A stretch of DNA of 64,000 nt from DASSWB01 sp035705495 (GCA_035705495.1 DASSWB010000021.1:1-64000); one strand, 5' to 3'; counted from the first letter of the stretch, positions 41,108-50,341 are shown. Program-made: numbers and translations. The notes: generated by a model from the letters alone, not told the origin.

Positions 41108-42421
41108 ATGGGTAGTTTTAAGATTGAAGGAGGGCATGCCCTAAACGGAAGCATCACTCCGCAGGGAGCGAAAAATGAAGCCTTACAAATTTTATGTGCG
41201 GTACTTTTAACTTCGGAAGAGGTTATAATCAACAACGTACCGGATATAATCGACGTAAATAAGCTTATTTCATTACTTGAAAATTTAGGTGTCAGAATAA
41301 AAAAATTATCCAAAGGATCTTTTAGTTTTCAAAGTAATGCCCTAAATCTGGATTACATGAAAAGTGACCAATTCCGTCAGGAGGGAAGTGGTTTAAGAGG
41401 TTCTATTATGATAGTGGGACCTTTGTTGGCTCGTTTTGGAAGAGGATTTATTCCGAGGCCGGGTGGAGATAAAATTGGAAGAAGAAGGCTTGATACGCAT
41501 TTTGACGGTTTCATAAAATTAGGAGCCAAATTTGAGTACAACCGTAAAGAAAGATTTTATGGTGTGGAAGCAGCCCAAGGTTTAACTGGTGCCGACATGC
41601 TTTTGGAAGAGGCTTCCGTAACAGGAACCGCAAATATTTTAATGGCTGCTGTGTTGGCAAAAGGGAAAACGCAGATTTACAATGCCGCTTGTGAACCATA
41701 CATTCAGCAATTATGTAAGATGCTCAATGCCATGGGTGCAAAAATAACAGGAATTGGCTCCAATCTTCTTGTAATAGAGGGCGTAGAATCTCTTAATGGT
41801 TGCACGCATACTATTTTACCGGATATGATTGAAATAGGTTCGTGGATTGGCTTGGCGGCAATGACGAAGAGTGAACTGACCATTAAAAATGTGAGCTGGG
41901 ACAATTTGGGATTAATACCAACTACTTTTAGAAAACTCGGTATTCAAATTGAAAGGCGAGGAGACGACATTTATATACCTGCTCATTCGGATGGTTATGA
42001 AGTGCAAAACTTCATTGATGGTTCTATAATGAGTATCAGTGATGCTCCTTGGCCGGGATTTACACCAGATTTATTAAGCATCATTTTGGTAGTGGCTACA
42101 CAAGCCAGGGGAAGTGTTTTAATTCATCAAAAAATGTTTGAAAGCAGATTGTTCTTTGTCGACAAATTAATCGATATGGGCGCTAAGATTATTTTATGTG
42201 ATCCTCATAGGGCTACGGTGATCGGACATGATTTCAAACATACATTACGAGCTACAACAATGGTTTCTCCAGATATTAGAGCGGGAGTATCATTACTAAT
42301 TGCGGCTCTTTCTGCGGAAGGAACCTCAATTATTCACAATATCGAGCAAATCGATAGAGGATATGAAAACATAGCAGAAAGATTACAGGCCATTGGTGCC
42401 AAAATTGAAAGAATCGCATAA
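41108..42421 (+). CDS. murA: UDP-N-acetylglucosamine 1-carboxyvinyltransferase
   Basis: A 437-residue enzyme that adds enolpyruvate to UDP-GlcNAc, the first committed step of peptidoglycan synthesis. FKIEGGHALNGSITPQGAKNEAL, LRGSIMIVGPLLARFGRG, EEASVTGTANILMAAV and the DGFIKLGAKFEY region mark the EPSP-synthase-like fold. In the active-site loop the usual Cys (position 115 in E. coli) is replaced by Asp121 in PRPGGDKIGRRR. Such Asp enzymes are active and insensitive to fosfomycin. A terminator follows. Confidence 0.97.
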   Translation: MGSFKIEGGHALNGSITPQGAKNEALQILCAVLLTSEEVIINNVPDIIDVNKLISLLENLGVRIKKLSKGSFSFQSNALNLDYMKSDQFRQEGSGLRGSIMIVGPLLARFGRGFIPRPGGDKIGRRRLDTHFDGFIKLGAKFEYNRKERFYGVEAAQGLTGADMLLEEASVTGTANILMAAVLAKGKTQIYNAACEPYIQQLCKMLNAMGAKITGIGSNLLVIEGVESLNGCTHTILPDMIEIGSWIGLAAMTKSELTIKNVSWDNLGLIPTTFRKLGIQIERRGDDIYIPAHSDGYEVQNFIDGSIMSISDAPWPGFTPDLLSIILVVATQARGSVLIHQKMFESRLFFVDKLIDMGAKIILCDPHRATVIGHDFKHTLRATTMVSPDIRAGVSLLIAALSAEGTSIIHNIEQIDRGYENIAERLQAIGAKIERIA

Positions 42422-42444
42422 GAAGAAACAAATCAATATAAGCG

Positions 42445-42475
42445 AAAAAGCTTCAGTCGAAACTGAAGCTTTTTT
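42445..42475. terminator. bidirectional terminator between murA and the 482-aa gene
   Basis: A 13-base arm (42445-42457, AAAAAGCTTCAGT), a CGAA loop and its complement (42462-42474) with A and T runs on both sides; it can end both convergent transcripts. Confidence 0.9.
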
Positions 42476-42496
42476 GTTTTTAAAAATCGAATCGTT

Positions 42497-43945
42497 CTAA
42501 CCTAATTCGAATTTCTCCTTTTTCGTGAACAAATCATATTTCTTGATCATCTTAGCAGTTTTTTCCGGAAGTTTATCTTCCCATCCTTCTTCTCCATCTA
42601 CAATCATTTGCAAAACTTCACGAGAGAAAATATCCAATACTTTCGGATCGTAATCCTCAATATCCACTACTTTTCCATTATATTTAAAGAATTTGTACAA
42701 TTCTTTCATTCGAGGATGTACTTTCAGGTTTTCACTCGTAATAATTTCTCCTGTTTCCGTGTCTTTCAATGGGTAGAGGTACACTTTTAAATCCTTGAAA
42801 AATAATTTGCCAAAAGCTTCCAAAATTCCGCCACTTAGATGTCGGTAGTACTTTTCATCAAAAATTTCGACCAAATTATTGACACCCATGGCAAGTCCCA
42901 TGCGCTTCTTAGTATATCTAGAAAAATATTCGACCACCTTATAATATTCTTGAAAATTGGAAATCATCACCGTTTGACCCAAAGAACACAACAATTCTGC
43001 TCTGTCCATGAAATCTCTTTCATCAATTTCCCCTTCAGCACGAAGATTGGACAGGGTAATTTCAAATATAACCTCGGTATTTTCTTTGGATACCTTGTTT
43101 TCGTTTAGAAAAAGTTCCAAACTACGTTCATACATATCCATGTTAACTTTGGTCACTGGACGAAAACTTCCGCGTAATGCCAAAATATTCTTTTTGTACA
43201 AAATGCTGGCAGGCAGCACATTATTTCCGTTCGGAGCAAACATTACAGCCTCTGTCATGCCATTTTTTACCAGTTGCAAACTCATTAACCGGTTATCGAC
43301 ATTTTCAAATCGAGGACCTGAAAAATTAATAGTATCGATTTCAATCTGGTCTTTGTCCAAATGATCATAAAGATACCTCAATAATTTTTTCGGGTTATCA
43401 TATTTATAATAGGCGCCATAAATAAGGTTTACACCTAAAATCCCCAAGGTATTCTGCTGTAACCTGGCGTCGTTTTCATGGAAGCGAACATGCAGGCTAA
43501 TTTCATTATAATCCTCCTTCGGATTAACCTGGTATCTAATGCCAACCCACCCGTGACCTTTATATTTCTTTGTAAAATCTATGGTCGCCACAGTGTTGGC
43601 AAAACTGAAAAAAAGTTTATTTGGATGTTTTTCCCTTGAAATACGTTCTTCAATAAGTTTCATCTCATGGGACAACATTTTCTTCAACCTATTTTCGGTT
43701 ACATATCTTTGATTTTCTTCAACACCATAAATAGCATCACTAAAATCCTTGTCGTATGCACTCATCGCTTTTGCGATTGTTCCTGAAGCACCACCAGCTC
43801 GAAAAAAATTTCGTACAGTTTCCTGACCAGCACCAATTTCTGAAAAAGTGCCGTAAATATTTTCGTTAAGGTTTATGCGGAGTGCTTTAGATTTAATTGA
43901 GGGAATATCTTCAAATTCCCTGTCGCCCATAATTGTAATTGGCAT
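42497..43945 (-). CDS. conserved protein of unknown function, 482 aa
   Basis: A large cytoplasmic protein without signal peptide or membrane segments. Very conserved-looking glycine-rich stretches are FSEIGAGQETVRNFFRAGGA (about 34-53) and GTIAKAMSAYDKDFSDAIYG (about 55-74). Later, NTLGILGVNLIYGAYYKYDN and LRGSFRPVTKVNMDMYERS suggest an alpha/beta enzyme. I know no characterised function. Database labels such as nicotinate-nucleotide adenylyltransferase may be attached to relatives, but the (H/T)xGH nucleotidyltransferase motif is absent. It has a good promoter (43979-44008) and is monocistronic. Confidence 0.85.
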   Translation of the reverse strand: MPITIMGDREFEDIPSIKSKALRINLNENIYGTFSEIGAGQETVRNFFRAGGASGTIAKAMSAYDKDFSDAIYGVEENQRYVTENRLKKMLSHEMKLIEERISREKHPNKLFFSFANTVATIDFTKKYKGHGWVGIRYQVNPKEDYNEISLHVRFHENDARLQQNTLGILGVNLIYGAYYKYDNPKKLLRYLYDHLDKDQIEIDTINFSGPRFENVDNRLMSLQLVKNGMTEAVMFAPNGNNVLPASILYKKNILALRGSFRPVTKVNMDMYERSLELFLNENKVSKENTEVIFEITLSNLRAEGEIDERDFMDRAELLCSLGQTVMISNFQEYYKVVEYFSRYTKKRMGLAMGVNNLVEIFDEKYYRHLSGGILEAFGKLFFKDLKVYLYPLKDTETGEIITSENLKVHPRMKELYKFFKYNGKVVDIEDYDPKVLDIFSREVLQMIVDGEEGWEDKLPEKTAKMIKKYDLFTKKEKFELG

Positions 43946-43978
43946 AACTTTTCTTTCTTTCAGGCATAATTAGCTTAT

Positions 43979-44008
43979 CAAAGGTAGTGAAATGGCGGCC
44001 TAAACAAA
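43979..44008 (-). promoter_or_regulatory. promoter of the 482-aa unknown gene
   Basis: On the minus strand TTTG (44005-44008), 18 bases, then TACCTTTG (43979-43986), 33 bases before the start codon. Confidence 0.75.
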
Positions 44009-44020
44009 AAAAATAATCAT

Positions 44021-44028
44021 TACTTTTG
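44021..44028 (+). promoter_or_regulatory. -7 box of the metallo-hydrolase gene
   Basis: TACTTTTG is a full -7 match. It contains the TTG that opens the longest reading frame, so translation must begin further on, at the TTG at 44044. Confidence 0.55.
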
Positions 44029-44043
44029 TTTAAAATTTATAGG

Positions 44044-44805
44044 TTGGAAATTACTTTTTTAGGAACCGGAACTTCTCAGGGAATCCCAGTAATTGGGAGC
44101 AATGATCCAGTTTGTTTAAGTAATGATCCAAAAGATAAAAGGTTAAGGGTTTCAGCTTTAGTTAAATGGGATGACTCAACATTTTTGATCGATTGCGGAC
44201 CAGATTTCAGGCAGCAAATGTTATCAAATCCAGTTGAAAAAATTGACGCCATTTTTTATACACACGAGCACAGTGATCATACGGCCGGGTTGGATGATAT
44301 TCGTCCTTTTTTTTTCAAACAAGGAAATATTCCTATTTATGCAAATGAAAGGGTAATCAAATCCCTCCAAAAACGTTTCGATTATATTTTTTCTTTAGAT
44401 GATAAATATCCTGGTGCTCCCGGTGTTGAGGAACATGTTGTAACTGACAATGCTTTTTTGGTAAATCAGAAGAAAATAATTCCAATTCGGGTTTTGCACA
44501 TGGACTTAGAGATTTTAGGCTATCGGATGGGTAAGCTTGCGTACGTTACAGATGCCAAAACAATTCCGGAGACAGAATTTTATAAATTCGAAAATTTGGA
44601 TGTTTTAGTGATAAACGCGCTTAGAAAGACAAGCCATTATTCTCATTTTAACTTAGAAGAAGCCTTGGCCTTTATTAAAAAAGTTTCGCCTAAACGCGCT
44701 TTTCTTACCCACATAAGCCATAAACTGGGTTTTCATGAGGAGGTTCAGAAAGAACTGCCTGAAAATGTATTTTTGGCATACGACAATTTAAAAATCAAAA
44801 TTTAA
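44044..44805 (+). CDS. MBL-fold metallo-hydrolase
   Basis: A 253-residue metallo-beta-lactamase-fold hydrolase. Started at the TTG at 44044 it begins MEITFLGTGTSQGIPVIGSN, the usual N-terminus of the group; the upstream TTG at 44026 is part of the promoter. THEHSDHTAGLDDIRPF gives the HxHxDH metal motif, with further ligands at LHMDLE, YVTDAKT and THISHKLGFH. This subgroup is related to PhnP-type phosphodiesterases and tRNase-Z-like enzymes; the substrate is unknown. It is followed 1 base on by the next gene. Confidence 0.88.
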   Translation: MEITFLGTGTSQGIPVIGSNDPVCLSNDPKDKRLRVSALVKWDDSTFLIDCGPDFRQQMLSNPVEKIDAIFYTHEHSDHTAGLDDIRPFFFKQGNIPIYANERVIKSLQKRFDYIFSLDDKYPGAPGVEEHVVTDNAFLVNQKKIIPIRVLHMDLEILGYRMGKLAYVTDAKTIPETEFYKFENLDVLVINALRKTSHYSHFNLEEALAFIKKVSPKRAFLTHISHKLGFHEEVQKELPENVFLAYDNLKIKI

Positions 44806-44806
44806 A

Positions 44807-45304
44807 ATGAAAAAATCACTGTTCCTTTACTTATTCGTTTTTGCGCTTTTAATTATTGTTTTTCAGTATGTAAATGCCAGAAAAATGTTGGAAGCCAAAA
44901 ATGATACAATTCAAGACTTGCAAGAGGAAGCAAAGGAAAACAGTCAGATTACCGATTCCTTGGAAAATGAGAATGTAAATCTTCAATATTTTTCATTGTT
45001 GAAAAATGATAGGTCCATGACCTTTTTTGAGAAGAAAGGTTTTGAAGCTGATCAAATTGCAAAAGCATTGGGAGATGCCATAATTGAACAGAATACCGCC
45101 AACGAAGACAATCCTTTAGTGCCTTTTGCAGGGATGAAGGATAAAATGCGCATCAATAAAATCAAGGTACTGAACCACAAATGGATTATTGCCAATTTTA
45201 CCGATGGACAATATTGGGGTGAGGTTTTTCTCTCATACGAAATCAATGAAAACAATGAATTCGTTTTTAATGTAGAAAAAGCTTTTCTGTATCCGCAGGA
45301 TTAA
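44807..45304 (+). CDS. membrane-anchored coiled-coil protein, unknown function
   Basis: A 165-residue protein: an N-terminal membrane helix (about 4-22), a coiled coil (about 26-62, AKNDTIQDLQEEAKENSQIT), then a globular domain of about 95 residues with NHKWIIANFTDGQYWGEVFL near its end. The C-terminal domain would be periplasmic. I do not recognise a named family. It is cotranscribed with the metallo-hydrolase, and its stop shares TTAA with that of the convergent esterase. Confidence 0.75.
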   Translation: MKKSLFLYLFVFALLIIVFQYVNARKMLEAKNDTIQDLQEEAKENSQITDSLENENVNLQYFSLLKNDRSMTFFEKKGFEADQIAKALGDAIIEQNTANEDNPLVPFAGMKDKMRINKIKVLNHKWIIANFTDGQYWGEVFLSYEINENNEFVFNVEKAFLYPQD

Positions 45305-45960
45305 ATTCTTTCCTGAAGCCAATTTTTTAAATCGAAAAAGTTTTGAGGAGCAACGCCATGGCCAACCGGATATTCTTTGTAAACAAAATCCAAATTCAGG
45401 TCTTTTAAAAATTCCGTTGATTTTCTTGCCCAATCCACAGGAATCACTTGATCAACCGTTCCGTGGGAACAAAAAAATGATAAACCGGAAAAATCATTTT
45501 GTTTGAAACCTTCTTTTAAAATTCCTTCATTTACGTAACCACTTAAAGCAATCACATTTTTTATTTTATCAGGATAAGAAAGTGCTACTGCATAACTGAG
45601 AATGGTTCCTTGACTAAATCCGATTAGTGTTACATTGCTTTCATCAACAGGATATTCCTTGATAATTTCATCCAAAAAACCGACAATTTTTTCTCTTGAA
45701 GAAATAGCTTGCGCATCGTCACTGAACTTACCGTTTACATTGTCAAAATAAATTGCGTACCACGCATGACTCATCCGTTGTAATTCATACGGTGCTCTTG
45801 CGGATACAATGAAAGCTTCATCAGGAAGTTCATTGGCAAAGCCGAATAAATCTTCTTCGTTGCTACCATATCCGTGTAAAAGCAGAATCAACGGATTTTT
45901 TTCCAAAATGACTTTGGGTTTTTTTATAAGATGAAAAAGCGAAGTTTCTTGAGAATGCAT
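45301..45960 (-). CDS. phospholipase/carboxylesterase-family alpha/beta hydrolase
   Basis: A 219-residue esterase started at the ATG at 45960. The triad is visible: nucleophile Ser in LIGFSQGT, Asp in SHGTVDQVIPVDWA and His in YPVGHGVAP; the oxyanion turn is LLLHGYGSNEEDLF. This is the YpfH/EstB-like carboxylesterase group that acts on short-chain esters or lysophospholipids. Last gene of the minus-strand run from 51004, with the DUF4870-type gene 2 bases upstream. Confidence 0.88.
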   Translation of the reverse strand: MHSQETSLFHLIKKPKVILEKNPLILLLHGYGSNEEDLFGFANELPDEAFIVSARAPYELQRMSHAWYAIYFDNVNGKFSDDAQAISSREKIVGFLDEIIKEYPVDESNVTLIGFSQGTILSYAVALSYPDKIKNVIALSGYVNEGILKEGFKQNDFSGLSFFCSHGTVDQVIPVDWARKSTEFLKDLNLDFVYKEYPVGHGVAPQNFFDLKNWLQERI

Positions 45961-45962
45961 AA

Positions 45963-46289
45963 CTATTTTTTTGAACTGAATATTTTCTGAATATAAGTCC
46001 CTACCAAAGGAACTTCTTTCGTTGACCCTTGAATCGCAGAAATTATGCCGTATCCCCACAAAACCATCACAAAAATGTAAAATGGGAGGGAAATAAAAAC
46101 ACTATTGAAACCGCCGACCAAAATACCAATGAGAAATATGAGAATATCTAGACCAAGCGCTTGACGGATGTGAAAAGCCGCAAACTTATCTTTGGGTTCA
46201 ATGTTCATAAAAGCAGCTATTATTGTTCCCACAAAAGTGATGTAAGCAATTACAGCAATAGATTTTCCTTCTGAAGTTTCAGCCTGCAT
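45963..46289 (-). CDS. DUF4870-type (Tic20-like) membrane protein
   Basis: A 108-residue protein started at the ATG at 46289, with about three membrane helices (13-32, 47-68, 70-92). KFAAFHIRQALGLDILIFLI is the hallmark of the DUF4870/Tic20-like group. The role is unknown. The spacing to the genes on either side (2 and 19 bases) places it in the operon with the esterase and the dihydroorotase-like gene. Confidence 0.8.
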   Translation of the reverse strand: MQAETSEGKSIAVIAYITFVGTIIAAFMNIEPKDKFAAFHIRQALGLDILIFLIGILVGGFNSVFISLPFYIFVMVLWGYGIISAIQGSTKEVPLVGTYIQKIFSSKK

Positions 46290-46308
46290 AGCGAGATTTT
46301 TGATTTTA

Positions 46309-47562
46309 TTATTGATTTGCGACAAACATTCCTTTGGAAAAAATACCAAAAACTTTTCCTTTCAATTCTTGATTTAAAAAAATGCTGTTTTCCGAAGTTG
46401 AAAAAATATGATTTTTTGAAAACACATAATTTTCATTGGGGTCGAAGAAAGTAAAATTTGCTTTTTTACCTTCTGAAATTATCGGACTTTCAATTCCGAA
46501 CCTTTCTCTTCCCGCTGTTAAAAGTTCAATCGTTAATTCTAAAGGAAAAATATTGTTCAATGCTCCAAAAGCCGATTCCAAACCAATCGTTCCAGGTAAG
46601 GCATTGTCAAATTCCACTTTTTTATTTTCAATATCAATTGGATCATGGTCACTCATTATCATATCAATAATTCCTTCTGAAACTCCTTTTTTTAAGGCTT
46701 CTACGTCGTTCTGAGTTCTAAGTGGTGGCAATACTTTGGTTCTCGTATCAAAATCGCTTAAAAGATCATCTGTGAGCAAAAGGTGATGAATTGCAACACT
46801 ACATGTGACATCCAGTTTCTTGGCTTTTGCGGCTTTTATTAACTCGACGGATTTCGCCGTGGAAATTCCAGGAATATGTAATTTACCTCCCGTATATTCC
46901 AAGATATATAGATCGCGCGCAATTTGAAGTTCTTCGGCAAGTGCAGGAATTCCTTTCAATCCTAAAAAAGTACTGTTTACATTTTCATTGACCTGCCCAC
47001 TTCCCGCTATTTTATTGTCCTGTGGAAAAGATTGTATGAGCGCATCAAAATTCTGTGCATATTGAAGTGCTATTTTAAGCAAATTGGGATTTTCTATTGA
47101 TTTTTTATAATCGCCGAAAGCGACTGCCCCTGCTTGCTGCATATCGTACAATTCCGCTAAATCTTTCCCTTCACTGTTTTTTGTGAGCGCGCCCATTGGA
47201 AATAAATCCACGGCATTCCCAGATGCTTTTGAGAATATATAAGAAATGGCACCTCTGTTATCAGTCGCCGGGGTGTTGTTTGGGTTCATCAATATGGTTG
47301 TAAACCCGCTTTTGGCGGCCGTTAGCAATCCGTTCTCAATGGTTTCCCGTTCTTCATGCCCTGGTTCCCCAAAACTCACACTGCTATCAAACCAACCTTT
47401 TGAAACATATAGGTTTTCGCAAGAAATTGTTTTATCCGCTTCAATATCAATTGAATCCGAAATTTTTTGGATGATTCCGTCTTCAATTAAAATATCCACT
47501 GTTTTATTGTTCCAATCGTTTCCTTTGTCTATAATTTTAGCAGATTTAATAAGCGTTTTCAT
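46309..47562 (-). CDS. dihydroorotase homologue lacking metal ligands (PyrC'-like)
   Basis: A 417-residue amidohydrolase-fold protein of dihydroorotase type, started at the ATG at 47562. The family motif DxHxHxREPG reads FDSSVSFGEPGHEERE, so both histidines of the HxH metal site are gone. The downstream HCED-type segment is also missing (IQSFPQDNKI in its place), while VAIHHLLLTDD and MSDHDPID are kept. It should therefore bind no metal and be catalytically dead, like the PyrC' partners that hold aspartate transcarbamoylase in a complex. It overlaps the BatA-type gene by 4 bases. A second, active pyrC elsewhere in the genome is predicted. Confidence 0.88.
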   Translation of the reverse strand: MKTLIKSAKIIDKGNDWNNKTVDILIEDGIIQKISDSIDIEADKTISCENLYVSKGWFDSSVSFGEPGHEERETIENGLLTAAKSGFTTILMNPNNTPATDNRGAISYIFSKASGNAVDLFPMGALTKNSEGKDLAELYDMQQAGAVAFGDYKKSIENPNLLKIALQYAQNFDALIQSFPQDNKIAGSGQVNENVNSTFLGLKGIPALAEELQIARDLYILEYTGGKLHIPGISTAKSVELIKAAKAKKLDVTCSVAIHHLLLTDDLLSDFDTRTKVLPPLRTQNDVEALKKGVSEGIIDMIMSDHDPIDIENKKVEFDNALPGTIGLESAFGALNNIFPLELTIELLTAGRERFGIESPIISEGKKANFTFFDPNENYVFSKNHIFSTSENSIFLNQELKGKVFGIFSKGMFVANQ

Positions 47563-49478
47563 TTCAGGAATTTTAGGATCAGCATTTCGATTAGTAAAAA
47601 CAGCAGTGCAAAAATAACAAACCATTTCCACAGTTCGCTAATATTGTTTTCTGAATAAATTTCACCAATCACTTCTGAAATTGATTCATTGGTTTCTATG
47701 TTTTTTCCGTTTTTTAAATCTGAGTAATTCAATATGTTTTCACTCCGATCCAAGTTGTAACTGATATTTGCCACAGGAACCTCTTCTTTTACGACTGAAA
47801 AATTCCCTGGAATATCCGGTAGTTCATTGGTGGTTATAGAAACATTGTTGGAAAACGATTGTTGTAACGGAATAAAATTCATTGCTTCGGATTTGATTTC
47901 CAAAATCTCATCTTTTTCAAGCGCAACGGGAATGTTGATCACATTTTCATCCCCTAAAACGTAGTACAGTTTTTTCTCTCCCAAAGTAGATTTTCCAATA
48001 TTAAAAAGAGTGGGAACAATCAAAGGAGAATTCTGAAAATTCGAATTTTTCTTGTCTAAAGCCGCGGTAAATAAATAAATGTTTTTCTGCTGAATCAAAA
48101 AAGCCTTATTGTCTTCAAAACTTAGAATCGGGATCCCTCCATTTTTTATTTCAAAAAAAGATTGGACTTTGGGATATTCAAAATTATCGACTTTCGCATC
48201 AAAAACACCTTCGTAAACTGGATGGGAAAATGAAATATTCGCAACGAGTTTCTGTTGATTCTTTTTCTGTGAAAGAGGAGGAATGTTCAACTCGTAAAAA
48301 AGTTTGTTGTAGTTCTCAAGATTACTTTCCGAATCGGGAATGATTAAAATTCCGACGTTCTCGGATATTAAATTTTCAATAGTTTCTGAAAGACTTTTGG
48401 GAATTGTTTTCAACTGATTCAAAACAATAAAATCCGAATTTGCCAAATCCTTATAATTCACTTCTCCTGATTGAAAGGAAGAAAATGAGAAATCCGGTTC
48501 TGTGAAAATCCGATGAAGAAAATCGTCATCAGCTTCATTTATCGCAATAATATTGACAGGTTCTGGTTTTTCAATTGTGAAAAAAAGTTCGTTGTCGAAT
48601 TGAAGATTTTTATCATTCACTAAAATTTTTCCTACAATCTCATTATTCGGTAGGGAAATTATTGCGGAAGTTTTATTGTTTTCCAAAAATTCAACGCCTG
48701 TTTTTGCAATCAATTCATCTTTATTGTAAACAGAAACGGCAGCATCAGTTACGATATTTCCGCTCTTTGAAAGCTGAACGTATAAGAATTTGCCCGTATT
48801 TTTGGTTTCCAAAAAAGCAGTATCAATCGAAATATTCGAAACATTTTCCGGCTGAAGTTTAATTAAATGAGTTTTAAATCCAAGGGAATCAAAATCTGGA
48901 CTTCCCATTTTCTTCTGAAAATCCGAAATCAAGATGAAATGTTTGTCGGTATTTTTCAATTCTGAAAACTGCGTACCTGCTTTCAAACCAATAGATTTTA
49001 AATCCAACGAATTCGGACTGAAATTAATTTGCAGCAACTCCTTCTTAGCGGAACTGATAGAAATGTCTTTGAAAGTTTTATCATTGGTAAATAAGCTAAA
49101 GGTTTGATCCTCAGGCATTGTTTCCAATAATTCTTGAACACTTCTTTCAAGCAATCTGCCTTTGTTTCCCGTTGCTTCCATACTGTAGGAATTGTCCAAA
49201 TAAATAAGCACTTCTTGTTCTTGAAGCGCGTTTTCAGAATTCAAAAAATACGGTTGAGCGAAAGCGATTACAAGTGCCGCCAAAAACAACATTCTTGTTA
49301 AAAGTATCAGCCATTTTTTCAATTTGGAACTTTTTCTCGTCTGAAGAGAAATCTTTTTTAAAAATTTCAGATTTGTAAAAGCCTCTTTTTTAAACTTTCG
49401 AAGTTGAAAAAGATGAATAAGAATCGGAATGAGGAGAAGAAATAAGGCGTAAAGTAATTCCGGGTACTTGAATTGCAT
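47559..49478 (-). CDS. BatA-type membrane protein with VWA-like domain
   Basis: A 639-residue membrane protein. Residues 1-75 form the BatA (aerotolerance) N-terminal domain: a helix with FKYPELLYALFLLLIPILIH and a second helix after KSSKLKKWLILLTRML. A von Willebrand A-like domain follows (about 88-200) with LIYLDNSYSMEA, a DxSxS-like metal site, then a long periplasmic region and a C-terminal helix (about 617-637). BatA-type proteins act with MoxR ATPases in envelope stress, but no moxR is nearby. Its stop overlaps the dihydroorotase-like gene. Confidence 0.88.
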   Translation of the reverse strand: MQFKYPELLYALFLLLIPILIHLFQLRKFKKEAFTNLKFLKKISLQTRKSSKLKKWLILLTRMLFLAALVIAFAQPYFLNSENALQEQEVLIYLDNSYSMEATGNKGRLLERSVQELLETMPEDQTFSLFTNDKTFKDISISSAKKELLQINFSPNSLDLKSIGLKAGTQFSELKNTDKHFILISDFQKKMGSPDFDSLGFKTHLIKLQPENVSNISIDTAFLETKNTGKFLYVQLSKSGNIVTDAAVSVYNKDELIAKTGVEFLENNKTSAIISLPNNEIVGKILVNDKNLQFDNELFFTIEKPEPVNIIAINEADDDFLHRIFTEPDFSFSSFQSGEVNYKDLANSDFIVLNQLKTIPKSLSETIENLISENVGILIIPDSESNLENYNKLFYELNIPPLSQKKNQQKLVANISFSHPVYEGVFDAKVDNFEYPKVQSFFEIKNGGIPILSFEDNKAFLIQQKNIYLFTAALDKKNSNFQNSPLIVPTLFNIGKSTLGEKKLYYVLGDENVINIPVALEKDEILEIKSEAMNFIPLQQSFSNNVSITTNELPDIPGNFSVVKEEVPVANISYNLDRSENILNYSDLKNGKNIETNESISEVIGEIYSENNISELWKWFVIFALLFLLIEMLILKFLK

Positions 49479-49532
49479 GTTCCAAATAAATTTTTCAAAT
49501 ATAGAAAATTAAAATCCGAAGCAGAAGACTTA

Positions 49533-50300
49533 TTAAAACTTCTCGAAAACCCCAAGTCCAAACAAGGCGAAATCGTATTTTACTGGATCGGTTGCGTCTA
49601 ATTTCCGAAGGGAAAAATCCAATTCTGCCAATGCTTTTGCGTCGTTTTGTTTCCGCTTCAACAAATTTAATTTCCTTGCCACGTTACCCGAGTGCACATC
49701 TAGGGGACAAGACAATAGGGAAGGGGAAATATTTTTCCAAAGTCCGAAATCAACACCTTTATTATCATTTCTAACCATCCATCTCAAATACATATTGATT
49801 CTTTTTGCCGCGGAATTTTTTGCAGGATCACTGACGTGTTTTTCTGTTCGCGAAAGATGCGGTAGTTCAAAAAATACTTTTTTAAAGTTTGAAATTGAAG
49901 GTTGAAGCGAAGAATCGGTAATATTTTTCGTGAAAACTGCTTCTAGACCATTATGGTTTGAATAAATGTTTTGGAGCGATTTCAGAAAATACTTTAAATC
50001 ACTGCTGTTGAAAGTCCGGTGGACAAATCCGTCCAATGTTTGCAAATCATTCTGTGAATGATTCATCACAAAATCAAAAGGTTGATTATCCATCAATTCC
50101 ATTAAACCAAAAGCATTTTTTAAGATCCCTTTTCGGTTTCCCCAAGAAATGGTAGCGGTCAGAAAACCTGCAATTTCTATATCTTCTTTTTTGGAAAAAC
50201 GATGCGGAATTGAAATAGGATCAGATTCAATAAAATCCGGCGTATTGAATTCTTCAACTTTTGCATCCAAAAAATCTTTTAATTCGTGTTTAGGAATCAT
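49533..50300 (-). CDS. TIGR02757 (DUF2400) family protein
   Basis: A 255-residue cytoplasmic helical protein. EIAGFLTATISWGNRKGILK, KRINMYLRWMVRNDNKGVDFG and the CPLDVHSGNVARKL segment are the TIGR02757 landmarks; the family resembles helix-hairpin-helix DNA glycosylases, and the last segment has an Asp and a basic helix in the expected place. Activity is not proven. It lies in the minus-strand run, 41 bases after the LolD-like gene and 54 before the BatA-type gene. Confidence 0.87.
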   Translation of the reverse strand: MIPKHELKDFLDAKVEEFNTPDFIESDPISIPHRFSKKEDIEIAGFLTATISWGNRKGILKNAFGLMELMDNQPFDFVMNHSQNDLQTLDGFVHRTFNSSDLKYFLKSLQNIYSNHNGLEAVFTKNITDSSLQPSISNFKKVFFELPHLSRTEKHVSDPAKNSAAKRINMYLRWMVRNDNKGVDFGLWKNISPSLLSCPLDVHSGNVARKLNLLKRKQNDAKALAELDFSLRKLDATDPVKYDFALFGLGVFEKF

Positions 50301-50341
50301 TGTTTTAATCGTAGTGGAAAATGAGTTTGGAAATCTTGGAT

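Noticed and set aside
42497..43945. Assignment as nicotinate-nucleotide adenylyltransferase or TonB receptor
   Set aside because: No (H/T)xGH motif, signal peptide, plug or barrel is present; left as unknown.
44026..44043. TTG at 44026 as the metallo-hydrolase start
   Set aside because: These bases form a full -7 promoter element (TACTTTTG); the TTG at 44044 gives the usual N-terminus.
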